A stretch of 64,000 nt of DNA from Sphingomonas rhizophila (lineage in GTDB: Bacteria; Pseudomonadota; Alphaproteobacteria; Sphingomonadales; Sphingomonadaceae): positions 1,674,001 to 1,738,000 of the forward strand of contig NZ_CP060717.1 of NCBI RefSeq assembly GCF_014396585.1, given 5' to 3'. This document shows positions 20,160 through 33,451 of this stretch, piece after piece (position 1 is the first letter of the stretch; each line of letters starts with the position of its first letter). The notes beneath the pieces were generated by a model that was not told the origin of the DNA, made no database searches, and saw only the letters and a list, made by a program, of their open reading frames with translations. The translations under genes and the position numbers were made by a program.

Positions 20160-22034
20160 ATGAAGTTCGTTCGCGGCGTCTGGAAATTGCTGGTCGGCAT
20201 CAAGGATTTGATGGTCCTGATCTTCATGCTGCTGTTCTTCAGCCTGCTCTACGCGGGCCTGAAGTCGTCGCCGAAGCCCCTCGGCGAGGGCATCCTGCTG
20301 GTCGACCTGGACGGCAGCCTGGTCGAGCAACCGTCACTGCCAAGCACCGCCGAGATCCTGTCCGGATCGGCCAGCCGCATCCGCGAGCACCGCCTGTCGG
20401 AGATTGTGCAGTCGCTCGATGCGGCGCGGGGCGACCCCCGCATCAAGGCGGTGGCGTTCGACCTCGACGGTTTCCTCGGCGGCGGCCAGACGGCGATCGC
20501 GACGCTGGGCGAGGCGATGGACCGGGTGCGCCGGTCGGGTAAGCCGGTAGTGACCTTCGCTACCGCCTACACCGACGACCGGTACCAGTTAGCCGCGCAT
20601 TCGTCCGAAGTGTGGCTGAGCCCGATGGGTGCGGTGGCGGTGGCCGGCCCGGGCGGCACCAACCTCTATTTCAAGGGCCTGTTCGACAAGCTGGGGGTGA
20701 CCGCGCACATCTATCGCGTCGGCACCTACAAGGCCGCGGTCGAGCCGTTCGAGCGCACCGGCATGTCCCCCGAAGCGCGAGAGAATGCACAGGCGCTGGC
20801 CGGAGCGCTGCTCGAAACGTGGCGTCAGGACGTCACGAAAGCGCGACCCAAGGCGAGCGCCGGGCTGACCCGTTACCTCGCCAATCCGGTCGCGGTCGCC
20901 GCCGGCGCCGGAGGAGACTTGGCGCGCGCGGCGATGCAGGTCGGCCTGGTCGACCGGCTGGGCGAGCGGCACCAGTTCGAGGCGCGGCTGGCGGAACTTG
21001 GCGGGGACGATCGCCGGCTACCCGGCGGCTTCAAGCGGGTGGCCGTCCGCGACTACGCCCACCGCACCGCTCCACCGGGCGGACCGATCGGCGTGGTGAC
21101 CGTTGCTGGCACGATCGTCGACGGCACCGCCGGTCCGGGCACGGCGGCGGGCGAGACGATCGCCCGTGCCATCGAAAAGGCGGTCGCGAACGATGCGATC
21201 AAGGCCCTGATCGTCCGCATCGACAGTCCCGGCGGGTCGGTGACGGCATCGGAACGCATCCGCCAGGCGATCCTCGCCGCGAAGGCCAAGGGGATCCCGG
21301 TGGTCGCGTCGATGGGCAATGTGGCCGCGTCGGGCGGCTATTGGGTGGCGACGCCCGCCAACGTCATCTTCGCCGAGCCGTCGACCATCACCGGGTCGAT
21401 CGGCGTCTTCGGAATCCTGCCAAGCTTCGAGGGCAGCCTGGCGAAGCTCGGGATCACGACCGACGGGGTGAAGACCAGTCCGCTGTCGGGTGAACCCGAC
21501 CTGCTGGCCGGTCCGTCGCCCGTGGCCGACGCGCTGCTGCAAACGGGCGTCGAGTCGACCTATCGCCGGTTCCTGGCGATCGTTGCCCAATCGCGGAAGA
21601 AATCGCCCGCCGAAATTGATCGCATCGCGCAGGGCCGCGTCTGGGACGGCGGCACGGCGCGACAGATCGGCCTGGTCGACCGCTTCGGCGGACTCGATGA
21701 CGCCATCGAGGCCGCTGCCGCTGCGGCGAAGCTCGGCGACGAACGGGGCGTGACCCTGCTCGAAGCCGGTCCGACCCTGACCTCCCAACTGCTAGGCATG
21801 GTCCAGGGCGAGCCGCGCGACGATAGCGAGGCGCCCGACGCCTGGTCGTCGCTGGCGCCCGCCCCCAAGACCCTGCTTGCCGAGGCGATGGCACGGTTGG
21901 AGGCGGTGCTCGACGGACCAGCGATCCAGGCGACTTGCCTGGAATGCCCGGCGGTCGCCCCGGCTAACCTTGGCCGGACGACTCCGCCGACGGCGTCCGC
22001 CTGGGCGCGCGTCGCGGCCTGGCTGGCGGGCTGA
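20160..22034 (+). CDS. sppA: Signal peptide peptidase SppA, 67-kDa type
   Basis: A protein of about 624 residues with an N-terminal membrane anchor (about 15-33) and two crotonase-fold halves. The catalytic lysine is K191 in RVGTYKAAVEPF and the serine S391 in NVAASGGYW, matching the Ser-Lys dyad split over both halves as in the E. coli enzyme. It degrades cleaved signal peptides at the periplasmic face of the inner membrane. The start ATG has AAGGA seven bases upstream. The present 3' end overlaps the PepSY gene by 71 bases. One extra C at 21958-21961 would place a TAA at 21965-21967, overlapping the neighbour's stop, so the last 20 or so residues may be an artefact. Confidence 0.92.
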   Translation: MKFVRGVWKLLVGIKDLMVLIFMLLFFSLLYAGLKSSPKPLGEGILLVDLDGSLVEQPSLPSTAEILSGSASRIREHRLSEIVQSLDAARGDPRIKAVAFDLDGFLGGGQTAIATLGEAMDRVRRSGKPVVTFATAYTDDRYQLAAHSSEVWLSPMGAVAVAGPGGTNLYFKGLFDKLGVTAHIYRVGTYKAAVEPFERTGMSPEARENAQALAGALLETWRQDVTKARPKASAGLTRYLANPVAVAAGAGGDLARAAMQVGLVDRLGERHQFEARLAELGGDDRRLPGGFKRVAVRDYAHRTAPPGGPIGVVTVAGTIVDGTAGPGTAAGETIARAIEKAVANDAIKALIVRIDSPGGSVTASERIRQAILAAKAKGIPVVASMGNVAASGGYWVATPANVIFAEPSTITGSIGVFGILPSFEGSLAKLGITTDGVKTSPLSGEPDLLAGPSPVADALLQTGVESTYRRFLAIVAQSRKKSPAEIDRIAQGRVWDGGTARQIGLVDRFGGLDDAIEAAAAAAKLGDERGVTLLEAGPTLTSQLLGMVQGEPRDDSEAPDAWSSLAPAPKTLLAEAMARLEAVLDGPAIQATCLECPAVAPANLGRTTPPTASAWARVAAWLAG

Positions 22035-22722
22035 CGGGCTCGGGCTGGGGATCCGGCTGCTTGCCGGTGAAGAGGATAGCGACCCCCGCCACCAGCATCA
22101 GGATTGACAGGGCGCTGAACATCACGACCCACGGATTGTGCGGGTCCTTCCGGCCCTGCAGGTCGAGGATATGAAGGCCCCAGAACCAGTCGTGGACGCG
22201 CCACTGCCGCGTGCGATGGGCGATGATCGCCGAGGATCCCGACTCGACATAGAAATGCGTGGCGTCATCCATCTCGACGCGCCAGCCATCGAGACTGCGG
22301 CGAACCTCGAGGTGATATTCCTCTGGCAGGATGCGGGTGACGCGCGCGATCCTGGCCGTCCCGGTGTATCGGGCGAGAACCTCGCGCGTTGCCTCGGCAG
22401 CGCCGATCGCGGGCAGCCAGGCACCGGTTGCCGGATCGGCCATCCGCGGCTGGCTCACGCCGGCAATCTTGGCCACCCAGCGCAGGCCCGCGGCGCGAGG
22501 CTCCAGCGTCAGGCTTTCGAACTTTAGGCCGTCGAGGCGCGGAACGACGAGCGGGGAAGCGACCTGCATCGGCGCCGGCTTTCGCAGCAAGTGGTCGGCG
22601 CGAGTCTCGGCGATCGGCCGAGCCGCCATGACAAAGCCACTGACCAGCCAGAACATCATCGGAAGCGCCAGCACCCAGGCCAAAAGCCGGTGCCAGCGAC
22701 GAAACGCCGTCCTGATTCCCAC
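21964..22722 (-). CDS. PepSY-domain membrane protein
   Basis: A 252-residue protein with a PepSY-associated membrane helix at the start (FRRWHRLLAWVLALPMMFWLVSG), a periplasmic PepSY region (ATREVLARYTG, ILPEEYHLEV, THFYVESGS), a conserved RQWRVHDWFWGLHIL segment, and a second membrane helix (VVMFSALSILMLVAGVAILF). The cytoplasmic tail is Pro/Arg-rich. Such proteins occur beside ferric siderophore uptake genes or as peptidase inhibitors, but no such neighbour is present here. The function is unknown. Confidence 0.85.
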   Translation of the reverse strand: MGIRTAFRRWHRLLAWVLALPMMFWLVSGFVMAARPIAETRADHLLRKPAPMQVASPLVVPRLDGLKFESLTLEPRAAGLRWVAKIAGVSQPRMADPATGAWLPAIGAAEATREVLARYTGTARIARVTRILPEEYHLEVRRSLDGWRVEMDDATHFYVESGSSAIIAHRTRQWRVHDWFWGLHILDLQGRKDPHNPWVVMFSALSILMLVAGVAILFTGKQPDPQPEPVSPPARPRRAPRRTPSAESSGQG

Positions 22723-22948
22723 CTGTATTCCCCTAATCCCACCTTACAGGCCGATCGGCGGTCCCCCGGAAATCTGGTCATTTCCGCGCCGAACGACGGT
22801 CACGGCATAATGGCAAGTTAATCCGCCGTCATCTCCTTTTCGAAACGAGGTTAATGCCCGGAGTGGGCCGGACTTCGTTCGCAGGATTTTCGGCGCCTTG
22901 GGCCGGCCGGATCGGGGTCGGAAAGCGCGGGCGACAGCCGCCGGAGCG

Positions 22949-24343
22949 CTAGATGTGGATGGGCTTGCCCGTCACTGCCATCGCCGCTTCCTTGATCGCT
23001 TCCGAATGGGTCGGGTGAGCGTGGCAGGTGTAGGCGATATCCTCGCTGGTCGCACCGAATTCCATCGCCTGGGCGGCCTGGGCGATCATCGTGCCGGCAA
23101 CCGAAGCGATCGCCCACACGCCGAGCACACGGTCCGACCTGGCGTCGGCGACGATCTTCACGAAACCATCGGGTTCATGGTTGGTCTTCGCCCGGCTGTT
23201 GGCGAGCATCGGGAACTTGCCCACCTTGACCTCGCCATACTTCGCCTTGGCGTCCTCCTCGGTGAGGCCCACGCCGGCGATTTCCGGCCAGGTGTAGACG
23301 ACGGACGGGATGACGTCGTGATTCACGATGCCGGTGAGGCCAGCGATATTCTCGGCGACCGCGATGCCCTCGTCCTCGGCCTTATGGGCCAGCATCGGGC
23401 CGGGGATGACGTCGCCAACCGCCCAAACGCCGTCGACCTTCGTTCGAAAATCATGGTCGGTTTCGATCTGGCCCCGCTGGTTGACCTGCAGGCCGATCTT
23501 GTCGAGGCCGAGCCCATCGGTGTTCGGACGCCGGCCGATCGACACCAGCACACAGTCCGCCTCCAGCGTTTCCGCCGCGCCGCCCTTGGCCGGTTCCAGC
23601 GTCAGCGTCGCCTGGTCGCCGTTGACGGCGACGCCGGTGACCTTGGTGCCAAGCTTGAACTCGATGCCTTGCTTCTTGAAGATCTTGTTGGCTTCCTTGC
23701 GAACCTCGCCGTCCATGCCGGGCAGGATCTGGTCGAGGAATTCGACGCAGGTGACCCGCGCGCCCAGCCGGCGCCAGACGCTGCCCAATTCCAGCCCGAT
23801 CACGCCGCCGCCGATGACGACCATATGCTCCGGCACCTTGGGAAGCTCGAGCGCGCCGGTGGAATCGACGACGACCTTCTGGTCGACCGTCACGCCCGGC
23901 AGCGGGGTGACCGACGATCCGGTGGCGATGACGATGTTCTTGGCCGTCGCCTTCTGCCCGCCGACCGAAACGGTATGCGCGTCCTCGAAGGTCGCAAGCC
24001 CCTTCAGCCAGGTGACCTTGTTCTTCTTGAACAGGAATTCGATGCCGCCGGTCAGGCCCTTGACCGCGTCGCGGCGCTGGCCGTGCATCGTGTCGAGGTC
24101 GAGTTCCGGCGTGACCTTGATGCCCATCTTGGCCATGGCGCCATTAGCGGCGGCGTCGAAATATTCCGACGCGTGAAGCATCGCCTTCGACGGGATGCAG
24201 CCGACGTTGAGGCAGGTGCCGCCCAGCGTTTCGCGGCTCTCAGCGCAGGCGGTCTTGAGGCCGAGCTGCGCCGCGCGGATCGCGGCGACATAACCGCCCG
24301 GCCCCGCGCCAATCACCAGAACGTCGTAGTCGTAGTCAGCCAT
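22949..24343 (-). CDS. lpdA: Dihydrolipoyl dehydrogenase (E3)
   Basis: A complete 464-residue E3 flavoprotein, which reoxidises the dihydrolipoyl group of 2-oxoacid dehydrogenases with NAD+. It shows the FAD site VIGAGPGGYVAAI (about 10-22), the redox pair C44 and C49 in GGTCLNVGCIPSK, a second dinucleotide fold (VIGGGVIGLELGSVW), and the catalytic C-terminal HAHPTHSE. It is the last gene of the run sucD-sucA-sucB-lpd, nine bases after sucB, so it most likely serves the 2-oxoglutarate dehydrogenase complex. Confidence 0.96.
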   Translation of the reverse strand: MADYDYDVLVIGAGPGGYVAAIRAAQLGLKTACAESRETLGGTCLNVGCIPSKAMLHASEYFDAAANGAMAKMGIKVTPELDLDTMHGQRRDAVKGLTGGIEFLFKKNKVTWLKGLATFEDAHTVSVGGQKATAKNIVIATGSSVTPLPGVTVDQKVVVDSTGALELPKVPEHMVVIGGGVIGLELGSVWRRLGARVTCVEFLDQILPGMDGEVRKEANKIFKKQGIEFKLGTKVTGVAVNGDQATLTLEPAKGGAAETLEADCVLVSIGRRPNTDGLGLDKIGLQVNQRGQIETDHDFRTKVDGVWAVGDVIPGPMLAHKAEDEGIAVAENIAGLTGIVNHDVIPSVVYTWPEIAGVGLTEEDAKAKYGEVKVGKFPMLANSRAKTNHEPDGFVKIVADARSDRVLGVWAIASVAGTMIAQAAQAMEFGATSEDIAYTCHAHPTHSEAIKEAAMAVTGKPIHI

Positions 24344-24352
24344 GGTCAGTCC

Positions 24353-25651
<1,299 letters not shown>

Positions 25652-25661
25652 CATGCACTCC

Positions 25662-28475
25662 TTAGCTGGCTTTGGCGGTACGCGCGGGCTGGCTGCTATG
25701 GCCCAACGCGTCGGCAATCAAGGCGGCCTGTTCCGCCGCGTGGCGCTTGGCGAGGCCGGTGGCGGGCGATGCCGAGGCGGCGCGGCCCGCATAGCGCGGG
25801 CGAAGGCCGCCGTGGCCGGCTTCGGCCAAGCAGCATTCCAGAAGCTCCTCGACGAACGTCCAGGCGCCGCCGTTCTTCGGTTCTTCCTGTGCCCAAACCA
25901 GTTCTTCCAGCTCGGGCATCGCCTGAAGCCGCTTGACCAGGGGTTCGGACGGGAAGGGATAAAGCTGTTCGATGCGGATGACTTCGGTGGCCGTGTCGCC
26001 GGCGCCATCGCGGGCCTCGATCAGTTCATAGCCAAGCTTGCCCGAGCACAGCACCGCGCGCCGAGTCTCACCGGTGGCCGGCGGGTTGAGGTCGGACATG
26101 ATGCGGAAGAAGTGGCCGTCGCCGACGAAGTCCGAACGCTTGGATACCGCCAGCTTGTGCCGCAGCAGCGACTTGGGCGTCATGATAACCAGCGGCTTGC
26201 GGAATTCGCGAAGCATCTGCCGGCGCAGGATGTGGAAGTAATTGGCCGGCGTGGTGCAGTTGGCGACCTGGATATTGTCCTCGGCGCACAGCTGCAGGAA
26301 GCGTTCCGGGCGCGCCGAGCTATGTTCCGGCCCCTGCCCTTCAAAGCCGTGCGGCAACAACATGACGAGGCCGCTGGCGCGAAGCCACTTCGCCTCACCG
26401 GCGGCGATGAACTGGTCGATGATCGTTTGCGCGCCGTTGACGAAATCGCCGAACTGGCCTTCCCAAAGCACCAAAGTGCGCGGGTCGGAAATCGAATAGC
26501 CATATTCGAAGCCGAGCACGCCGAATTCGCTCAGCGGGCTGTCGCGGACCTCGAAGCGAGGGCGGATCTCGCCGTCGTTGATCGTGCGAAGCGGGATGTA
26601 TTTGTCACCGTTGGTCTGGTCGACCCATGCCGCGTGCCGCTGCGAGAAGGTGCCGCGGCCCGAGTCCTGCCCCGACAGGCGGACGCTGTAGCCGTCCTCG
26701 ACCAGGCTGCCGAAAGCCAGCGCCTCGCCAGTCGCCCAGTCGATCCCCTCTCCCTTTTCCAGCGCGGTGCGCTTGGCGTCGAGGATGCGGGCCAGCGTCT
26801 TGTGAACGGTCAGGCCGTCGGGAACGGTCGTCAGGAGCGACGTCAGCCGCGAATATTGGTCGTCGTCGATCGAGGTATCGACGTTGCGGCGGCCAAGCAC
26901 CGGCTCCCCCGGCTTGCCAAGGCCGGTCCAGCGACCCTCGAACCAGTCCGCCTTGTTGGGCAGATAGGTGGCGCCCGCTTCGAACTCGCCTTCCAGCAGG
27001 GTGACGAATTCCTTCGTCCTCGCGTCGATCCACGCCTGGTCGACGACACCCTCGGCAATGAGGCGCTGGCCGTAGATCTGGCTGATCGGCGGGTGCTTGC
27101 GGATCGCCGCATACATCAGCGGCTGGGTGAAGCTGGGTTCGTCACCCTCGTTGTGGCCGAAGCGGCGGTAGCACCACATGTCGATGACGATGTCGCGGTT
27201 GAACCGCTGGCGGAACTCGATGGCGAGCTTGCAGCAGAAAGTGACCGCTTCCGGATCGTCGCCATTGACGTGAAGGATCGGCGCCTGGACCGACTTGGCG
27301 ATGTCCGACGGATAGGGCGACGAACGCGCGAACTGCGGGCTGGTGGTAAAGCCGACCTGGTTGTTGATGACGAAGTGGATCGTGCCACCGGTGCCGTAGC
27401 CGGGAAGGCCGGAGAAGCCGAAGCATTCCGCGACGATGCCCTGGCCCGCGAAGGCCGCGTCGCCGTGAAGCAGCACGGGAAGCACGGTGTCGCCCTCGCG
27501 GTCGCCCTTCACCGTCTGCACGGCGCGGGTCTTGCCCAGGACGACCGGGTCGACCGCTTCCAGATGCGACGGGTTGGGCACCAGGCTCAAGTGAACCTTG
27601 TTGCCGTCGAACACCCGGTCGCTGCTGGTGCCGAGGTGATATTTGACGTCGCCCGACCCGCCGACATCGGCGGGGTTGGCGGAGCCGCCGGCGAATTCGC
27701 TGAAGATCGCGCGAAACGGCTTGCCCATGACGTTGGACAGCACGTTCAGGCGGCCGCGGTGGGCCATGCCGATGGTGATCTCGACGACGCCGAGCTGGCC
27801 GCCGTATTTGATGATCGATTCCAGCGCGGGGATGGCGCTTTCGCCGCCGTCCAAACCGAAGCGCTTGGTGCCGACATATTTGCGGGCAAGGAATTTCTCC
27901 CACTGCTCGCCGTGGATGACCTTCTCGAGGATCGCCTGCTTGCCCTCGGGCGTGAAGGCGATCTCGGCGTCCTTGCCTTCCATCCGTTCCTGAAGGAAGC
28001 GGCGCTCCTCCAGGTCGTTGATGTGCATATATTCGAGGCCGACGGTGCCGCAGTAATTCGCCTGGAGCACGGCGACGATCTCGCGGACGCTCGCCTTTTC
28101 GAAGCCGAGTGCGCCGCCCAACCAGATCTTGCGGTCGAGATCACCCTCGGTGAAGCCATGATAGGCCGGGGTCAGGTCGGCCGGCAGTTCGTGATGCGCA
28201 AGGCCGAGCGGATCGAGCTTGGCGGCGAGGTGACCGCGCACGCGATAGGTGCGGATCAACATCATCGCCCGGATGCTGTCCTGGGCGGCGCGGTGGATCG
28301 CCGCTTCGTCGATGGTCCCGCCAGTCGCCGCGACCTGCTTGGCAGCCGCCGCGACCTTCTCGATCGTCGCTTCGGTCGGGTCGAGCCCGGCGTTGACCGG
28401 GTCGAGGTCGGCCAACGGCCAGTTGGGGCGCGCCCAACTGGGTCCGGTTTCGCGATCGATTGCCATCGGGTCCAT
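25662..28475 (-). CDS. sucA: 2-oxoglutarate dehydrogenase E1
   Basis: A 937-residue thiamine diphosphate enzyme that decarboxylates 2-oxoglutarate in the TCA cycle. The family signatures [13 protein letters not shown] (near 80-92), [11 protein letters not shown], the TPP site GDAAFAGQG and [14 protein letters not shown] are all present. The N-terminus begins at [10 protein letters not shown] and lacks the usual segment of about 50 residues that binds E2. There is no room for it, because sucD ends only eight bases upstream. Either this lineage has a shortened E1 or the start region has been lost. Confidence 0.95.
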   Translation of the reverse strand: MDPMAIDRETGPSWARPNWPLADLDPVNAGLDPTEATIEKVAAAAKQVAATGGTIDEAAIHRAAQDSIRAMMLIRTYRVRGHLAAKLDPLGLAHHELPADLTPAYHGFTEGDLDRKIWLGGALGFEKASVREIVAVLQANYCGTVGLEYMHINDLEERRFLQERMEGKDAEIAFTPEGKQAILEKVIHGEQWEKFLARKYVGTKRFGLDGGESAIPALESIIKYGGQLGVVEITIGMAHRGRLNVLSNVMGKPFRAIFSEFAGGSANPADVGGSGDVKYHLGTSSDRVFDGNKVHLSLVPNPSHLEAVDPVVLGKTRAVQTVKGDREGDTVLPVLLHGDAAFAGQGIVAECFGFSGLPGYGTGGTIHFVINNQVGFTTSPQFARSSPYPSDIAKSVQAPILHVNGDDPEAVTFCCKLAIEFRQRFNRDIVIDMWCYRRFGHNEGDEPSFTQPLMYAAIRKHPPISQIYGQRLIAEGVVDQAWIDARTKEFVTLLEGEFEAGATYLPNKADWFEGRWTGLGKPGEPVLGRRNVDTSIDDDQYSRLTSLLTTVPDGLTVHKTLARILDAKRTALEKGEGIDWATGEALAFGSLVEDGYSVRLSGQDSGRGTFSQRHAAWVDQTNGDKYIPLRTINDGEIRPRFEVRDSPLSEFGVLGFEYGYSISDPRTLVLWEGQFGDFVNGAQTIIDQFIAAGEAKWLRASGLVMLLPHGFEGQGPEHSSARPERFLQLCAEDNIQVANCTTPANYFHILRRQMLREFRKPLVIMTPKSLLRHKLAVSKRSDFVGDGHFFRIMSDLNPPATGETRRAVLCSGKLGYELIEARDGAGDTATEVIRIEQLYPFPSEPLVKRLQAMPELEELVWAQEEPKNGGAWTFVEELLECCLAEAGHGGLRPRYAGRAASASPATGLAKRHAAEQAALIADALGHSSQPARTAKAS

Positions 28476-28483
28476 CGGGACGA

Positions 28484-30501
<2,018 letters not shown>

Positions 30502-30540
30502 TCACCCCGCGTTAAGCGTTACGCACCCATGATGACCGGC

Positions 30541-30912
30541 ATGAAACAGGCACTTCTCATCGCCGGCGCCGCGCTGCTTGTCAGTGCCGCCCCGGCTCTC
30601 GCGGGCCCGGGCCATGGCAAGGGTCATCACAACGGACATTCCTTCGCTGGACAGCCGGGCTGCCCGCCGGGCCTTGCGAAGAAGAACAACGGCTGCCTGC
30701 CGCCGGGCCAGGCCAAGAAGCTGTACAGCATGGGGCAGCGCCTGCCCTACGGCTTCAACGGCTACACGCCGTACAACCAGATACCGTACGACCTGCGCCG
30801 CCAATACGACCTCGACCCGTATGGCCGCTATATCTACGATCAGCACTACATCTATCGCGTCGACCCCAAGACCCAGATTGTCAGCGCGATCCTGAACGCC
30901 ATCCTCCGCTAA
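30541..30912 (+). CDS. Secreted small RcnB/CigR-like protein
   Basis: A 123-residue protein with a signal peptide (MKQALLIAGAALLVSAAPALA), a His/Gly-rich stretch (GHGKGHHNGH), then CPPGLAKKNNGCLPPGQAKK, and a C-terminal part rich in Tyr with DLDPYGRYIYDQHYIYRVD. This pattern belongs to the periplasmic RcnB/CigR-like group, some members of which affect nickel and cobalt export or virulence. The His-rich segment could bind metal, but nothing here shows which. In-frame ATGs 9 and 12 bases upstream are possible starts; I chose the one that begins the signal peptide. It is a single gene closed by a strong terminator. Confidence 0.78.
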   Translation: MKQALLIAGAALLVSAAPALAGPGHGKGHHNGHSFAGQPGCPPGLAKKNNGCLPPGQAKKLYSMGQRLPYGFNGYTPYNQIPYDLRRQYDLDPYGRYIYDQHYIYRVDPKTQIVSAILNAILR

Positions 30913-30935
30913 CGGTCGAGTGCAACCGACCGTCT

Positions 30936-30967
30936 GGGCCGTCCCGGGAAACCGGGGCGGCCCTTTT
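30936..30967 (+). terminator. Rho-independent terminator after RcnB-like gene
   Basis: A 12-bp stem (30936-30947 with 30952-30963, one G-T pair), GAAA loop, and four T residues. It lies 23 bases after the stop and just before the end of convergent zapE. Confidence 0.88.
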
Positions 30968-30968
30968 G

Positions 30969-32075
30969 CTAAAAGGCCAGACCGTGGCCCTCGCCGAGGT
31001 AATCGACACTCTGCATTTCCTCGAGCCGGCTGACGGTGCGCTGGAATTCGAAATTGCCGTCGCCTGACGGGTAAAGCTCCGCGGGCTCTGCGTCCGCGGC
31101 GGCGAGCAGCTTGACCTTATGTTCGTACAGCGCGTCGATCAGCGTGACGAAGCGCGCCGCCTCGTTGCGCATCTCGCGCGTCATCTTCGGGATGCCGACG
31201 ATGATCACGGTGTGAAAGCGCCTGGCGATTGCGAGATAGTCGGCCGCGCCGCGTGCTTCGCCGCACAGCCGCTTGAACGAGAAGACCGCGACGCCCTTCA
31301 GGGACTTGGGAACGAACATCGTGCGCCCGCCGCCGACGTCGAGTTCCTCGGTCGGGACGTGCAGGCTGTCCTCGACCGGATAGTCGGTCAGCCGGAAGAA
31401 GGCTTCCCGCAGCGCCTCGGTCGCGGCCGGGCCGTTCGGCACGTACCACGTATCCAGCCCTGCCAGTCGATCAAGGCGGTAATCGATCGGGCCGTTGAGC
31501 GAAACGACCTGCAGCCGCTGCTCGATCAGGGCTATGAACGGAAGGAACAACTGCCGGTTGAGCCCGTCCTTGTAGAGGTCCGACGGCGGACGGTTGGACG
31601 TCGTCACCAGCCCCACCCCGGCGTCGAGCAGTTGCGTGAATAGCCGCGACATGATCATCGCGTCGGCCGGGTTGGTGACCATCATCTCGTCGAACGCGAG
31701 GAAGCGGACGCTGTCGGCGATGTCCCGGGCGACCTTGATCACCGGATCGCCATCCTCGCCGGTCCGTGCCTCGCGCAGCCGATCATGCACCTCCAGCATG
31801 AACGGCGCGAAATGGGTGCGGCGCTTGGGCTCGACATCGATGTGGTCGAACGCCAGGTCCATCAGCATCGACTTGCCGCGCCCGACCCCGCCCCACAGGT
31901 AGACACCGCACGGGGGTCGCGCCTTGCCGAACAGCTTTTTCAGGAATCCGGCGTTGGTCCCGGCGAGGTCAGCGGCGAAGCGGTCGAGCGCCGCCGCCGC
32001 CTTGCGCTGGTCCGGATCGTCCTTGACCTCGCCCGCCGCGACCAGCGCGGCATAGGCGTCAGCGACGCTGGGCAT
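30969..32075 (-). CDS. zapE: Cell division ATPase ZapE (AFG1 type)
   Basis: A 368-residue AAA-type ATPase with Walker A GGVGRGKSMLMD (about 62-73), Walker B in RFLAFDEMMVTN, and the sensor region LVTTSNRPPSDLYKDGLNR typical of ZapE/AFG1. In E. coli it binds FtsZ and is needed under low oxygen and heat. It is the third gene of sdhB-thioesterase-zapE; its start overlaps the thioesterase 3' end by 17 bases. Confidence 0.93.
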   Translation of the reverse strand: MPSVADAYAALVAAGEVKDDPDQRKAAAALDRFAADLAGTNAGFLKKLFGKARPPCGVYLWGGVGRGKSMLMDLAFDHIDVEPKRRTHFAPFMLEVHDRLREARTGEDGDPVIKVARDIADSVRFLAFDEMMVTNPADAMIMSRLFTQLLDAGVGLVTTSNRPPSDLYKDGLNRQLFLPFIALIEQRLQVVSLNGPIDYRLDRLAGLDTWYVPNGPAATEALREAFFRLTDYPVEDSLHVPTEELDVGGGRTMFVPKSLKGVAVFSFKRLCGEARGAADYLAIARRFHTVIIVGIPKMTREMRNEAARFVTLIDALYEHKVKLLAAADAEPAELYPSGDGNFEFQRTVSRLEEMQSVDYLGEGHGLAF

Positions 32076-32562
32076 CGTCGCTGGAATCGCCGTCGGCGCT
32101 CTTGGCGCGCGGAGAGATCTTTTTCAGCGTGCCGGTGAAATCATAGCAGGGGGCGCCGTCCTGCTCGAGAAAGCCCGACAGGAAGACGATGCCGCCCGCC
32201 GTCTGCCGGACCAGCCGGACGTGGGCCGTCAGCGGCTTGCCGATGGCGCCGCGTGCCAGGAAACGGGTGTGCATGTCGAGCGTGACGTAATGCCCTTCGG
32301 CCATGCCGGCGCAGCGCCCCCCGGCGAACAGCGCCATGTCGGTGAAGCTCATCACCGCGCCGCCGTGGATCGACCCGCCCATGTTCTGGTGCGCCTCGGT
32401 CGGGAACATGCGGACTTCGGCCGTTCCCTCTCCGGTCGGCCGGAAGATCAGCCGGCCGGTCGCAGCGGCGAAGCTCCCGCGCGGGAAATCGCCCCAGCTA
32501 TACCAGCCTTCGTGGTCGGGATCGGGTTGCGCGCCATTGGGCAGGCGCGGCGTTTCCGTCAT
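32059..32562 (-). CDS. PaaI-type hotdog thioesterase
   Basis: A 167-residue hotdog-fold protein. The core motif NMGGSIHGGAVMSFTDMALF and the following YVTLDMHTRFL are typical of PaaI-family acyl-CoA thioesterases. The substrate is unknown. Its ATG shares one base with the TGA of sdhB (TGATG), so translation is probably coupled to sdhB. Confidence 0.85.
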   Translation of the reverse strand: MTETPRLPNGAQPDPDHEGWYSWGDFPRGSFAAATGRLIFRPTGEGTAEVRMFPTEAHQNMGGSIHGGAVMSFTDMALFAGGRCAGMAEGHYVTLDMHTRFLARGAIGKPLTAHVRLVRQTAGGIVFLSGFLEQDGAPCYDFTGTLKKISPRAKSADGDSSDDAQRR

Positions 32563-33341
32563 CAGGCGGCGCGTTCAGCTACGAGCTTTTTCGTCTCGGC
32601 AATCGCCTTGGCCGGGTTCAACCCCTTCGGGCAGACGTTGGCGCAGTTCATGATGGTATGGCACCGATACAGGCGGAACGGGTCCTCGAGCTGGTCGAGC
32701 CGCTCGCCGGTCGCCTCGTCGCGGCTGTCGACCAGCCAGCGATAGGCCTGAAGCAGGATCGCGGGGCCGAGGAACTTGTCGCTGTTCCACCAATAGCTGG
32801 GGCAGCTGGTCGAGCAGCAGGCGCACAGGATACACTCGTACAGCCCGTCGAGCTTGGCGCGGTCCTCGGGCGACTGGAAGCGTTCCTTGCCCGACGGTTC
32901 GGGCGTCGACGACTTCAGCCACGGCTGGATCGAGGCATATTGCGCGTAGAAGTGGGTCATGTCGGGAACCAGGTCCTTGACCACCTCCATGTGCGGCAGC
33001 GGCGTGATCCGCACCTCGCCCGCGCAATCCTCGATCGCGGTGGTGCAGGCGAGGCCATTCTTGCCGTTCATGTTCATCGCGCACGACCCGCAGATGCCCT
33101 CGCGACACGAGCGGCGGAAGGTCAGGGTCGGATCGATCTCGTTCTTGATCTTGATGATCGCGTCGAGAACCATCGGCCCGGTCTTGTCGAGGTCGATGGT
33201 GTAGGTGTCGTAGCGCGGGTTTGCGCCGCTGTCGGGGTCGTAACGATAAACCTTGAACGTCTTCGGCCGCTTGCCGCCATCGCCCTTGTGGGCGCGGCCC
33301 TTGGCAATCTTGCTGTTCTTCGGAAGGGTGAATTCGGCCAC
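32562..33341 (-). CDS. sdhB: Succinate dehydrogenase iron-sulfur subunit
   Basis: A 259-residue SdhB with the three cluster motifs: [2Fe-2S] in [12 protein letters not shown] with the later cysteine in GLACTT, and [4Fe-4S] and [3Fe-4S] in [16 protein letters not shown] and [14 protein letters not shown]. It carries electrons from SdhA to ubiquinone in complex II. It is the first gene of its unit, and sdhC, sdhD and sdhA are not next to it, so they must be encoded elsewhere. Confidence 0.97.
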   Translation of the reverse strand: MAEFTLPKNSKIAKGRAHKGDGGKRPKTFKVYRYDPDSGANPRYDTYTIDLDKTGPMVLDAIIKIKNEIDPTLTFRRSCREGICGSCAMNMNGKNGLACTTAIEDCAGEVRITPLPHMEVVKDLVPDMTHFYAQYASIQPWLKSSTPEPSGKERFQSPEDRAKLDGLYECILCACCSTSCPSYWWNSDKFLGPAILLQAYRWLVDSRDEATGERLDQLEDPFRLYRCHTIMNCANVCPKGLNPAKAIAETKKLVAERAA

Positions 33342-33451
33342 GGGCGGTCCTTGACGGCGGTTCGACTTGGCAGCGCCGCTAGCATGGCCGGGGACGCGGC
33401 TTCAAGCGCAACCCTTGCTGCGCTGTCGCCCTGCCTTTACCGCCGCGGCCG

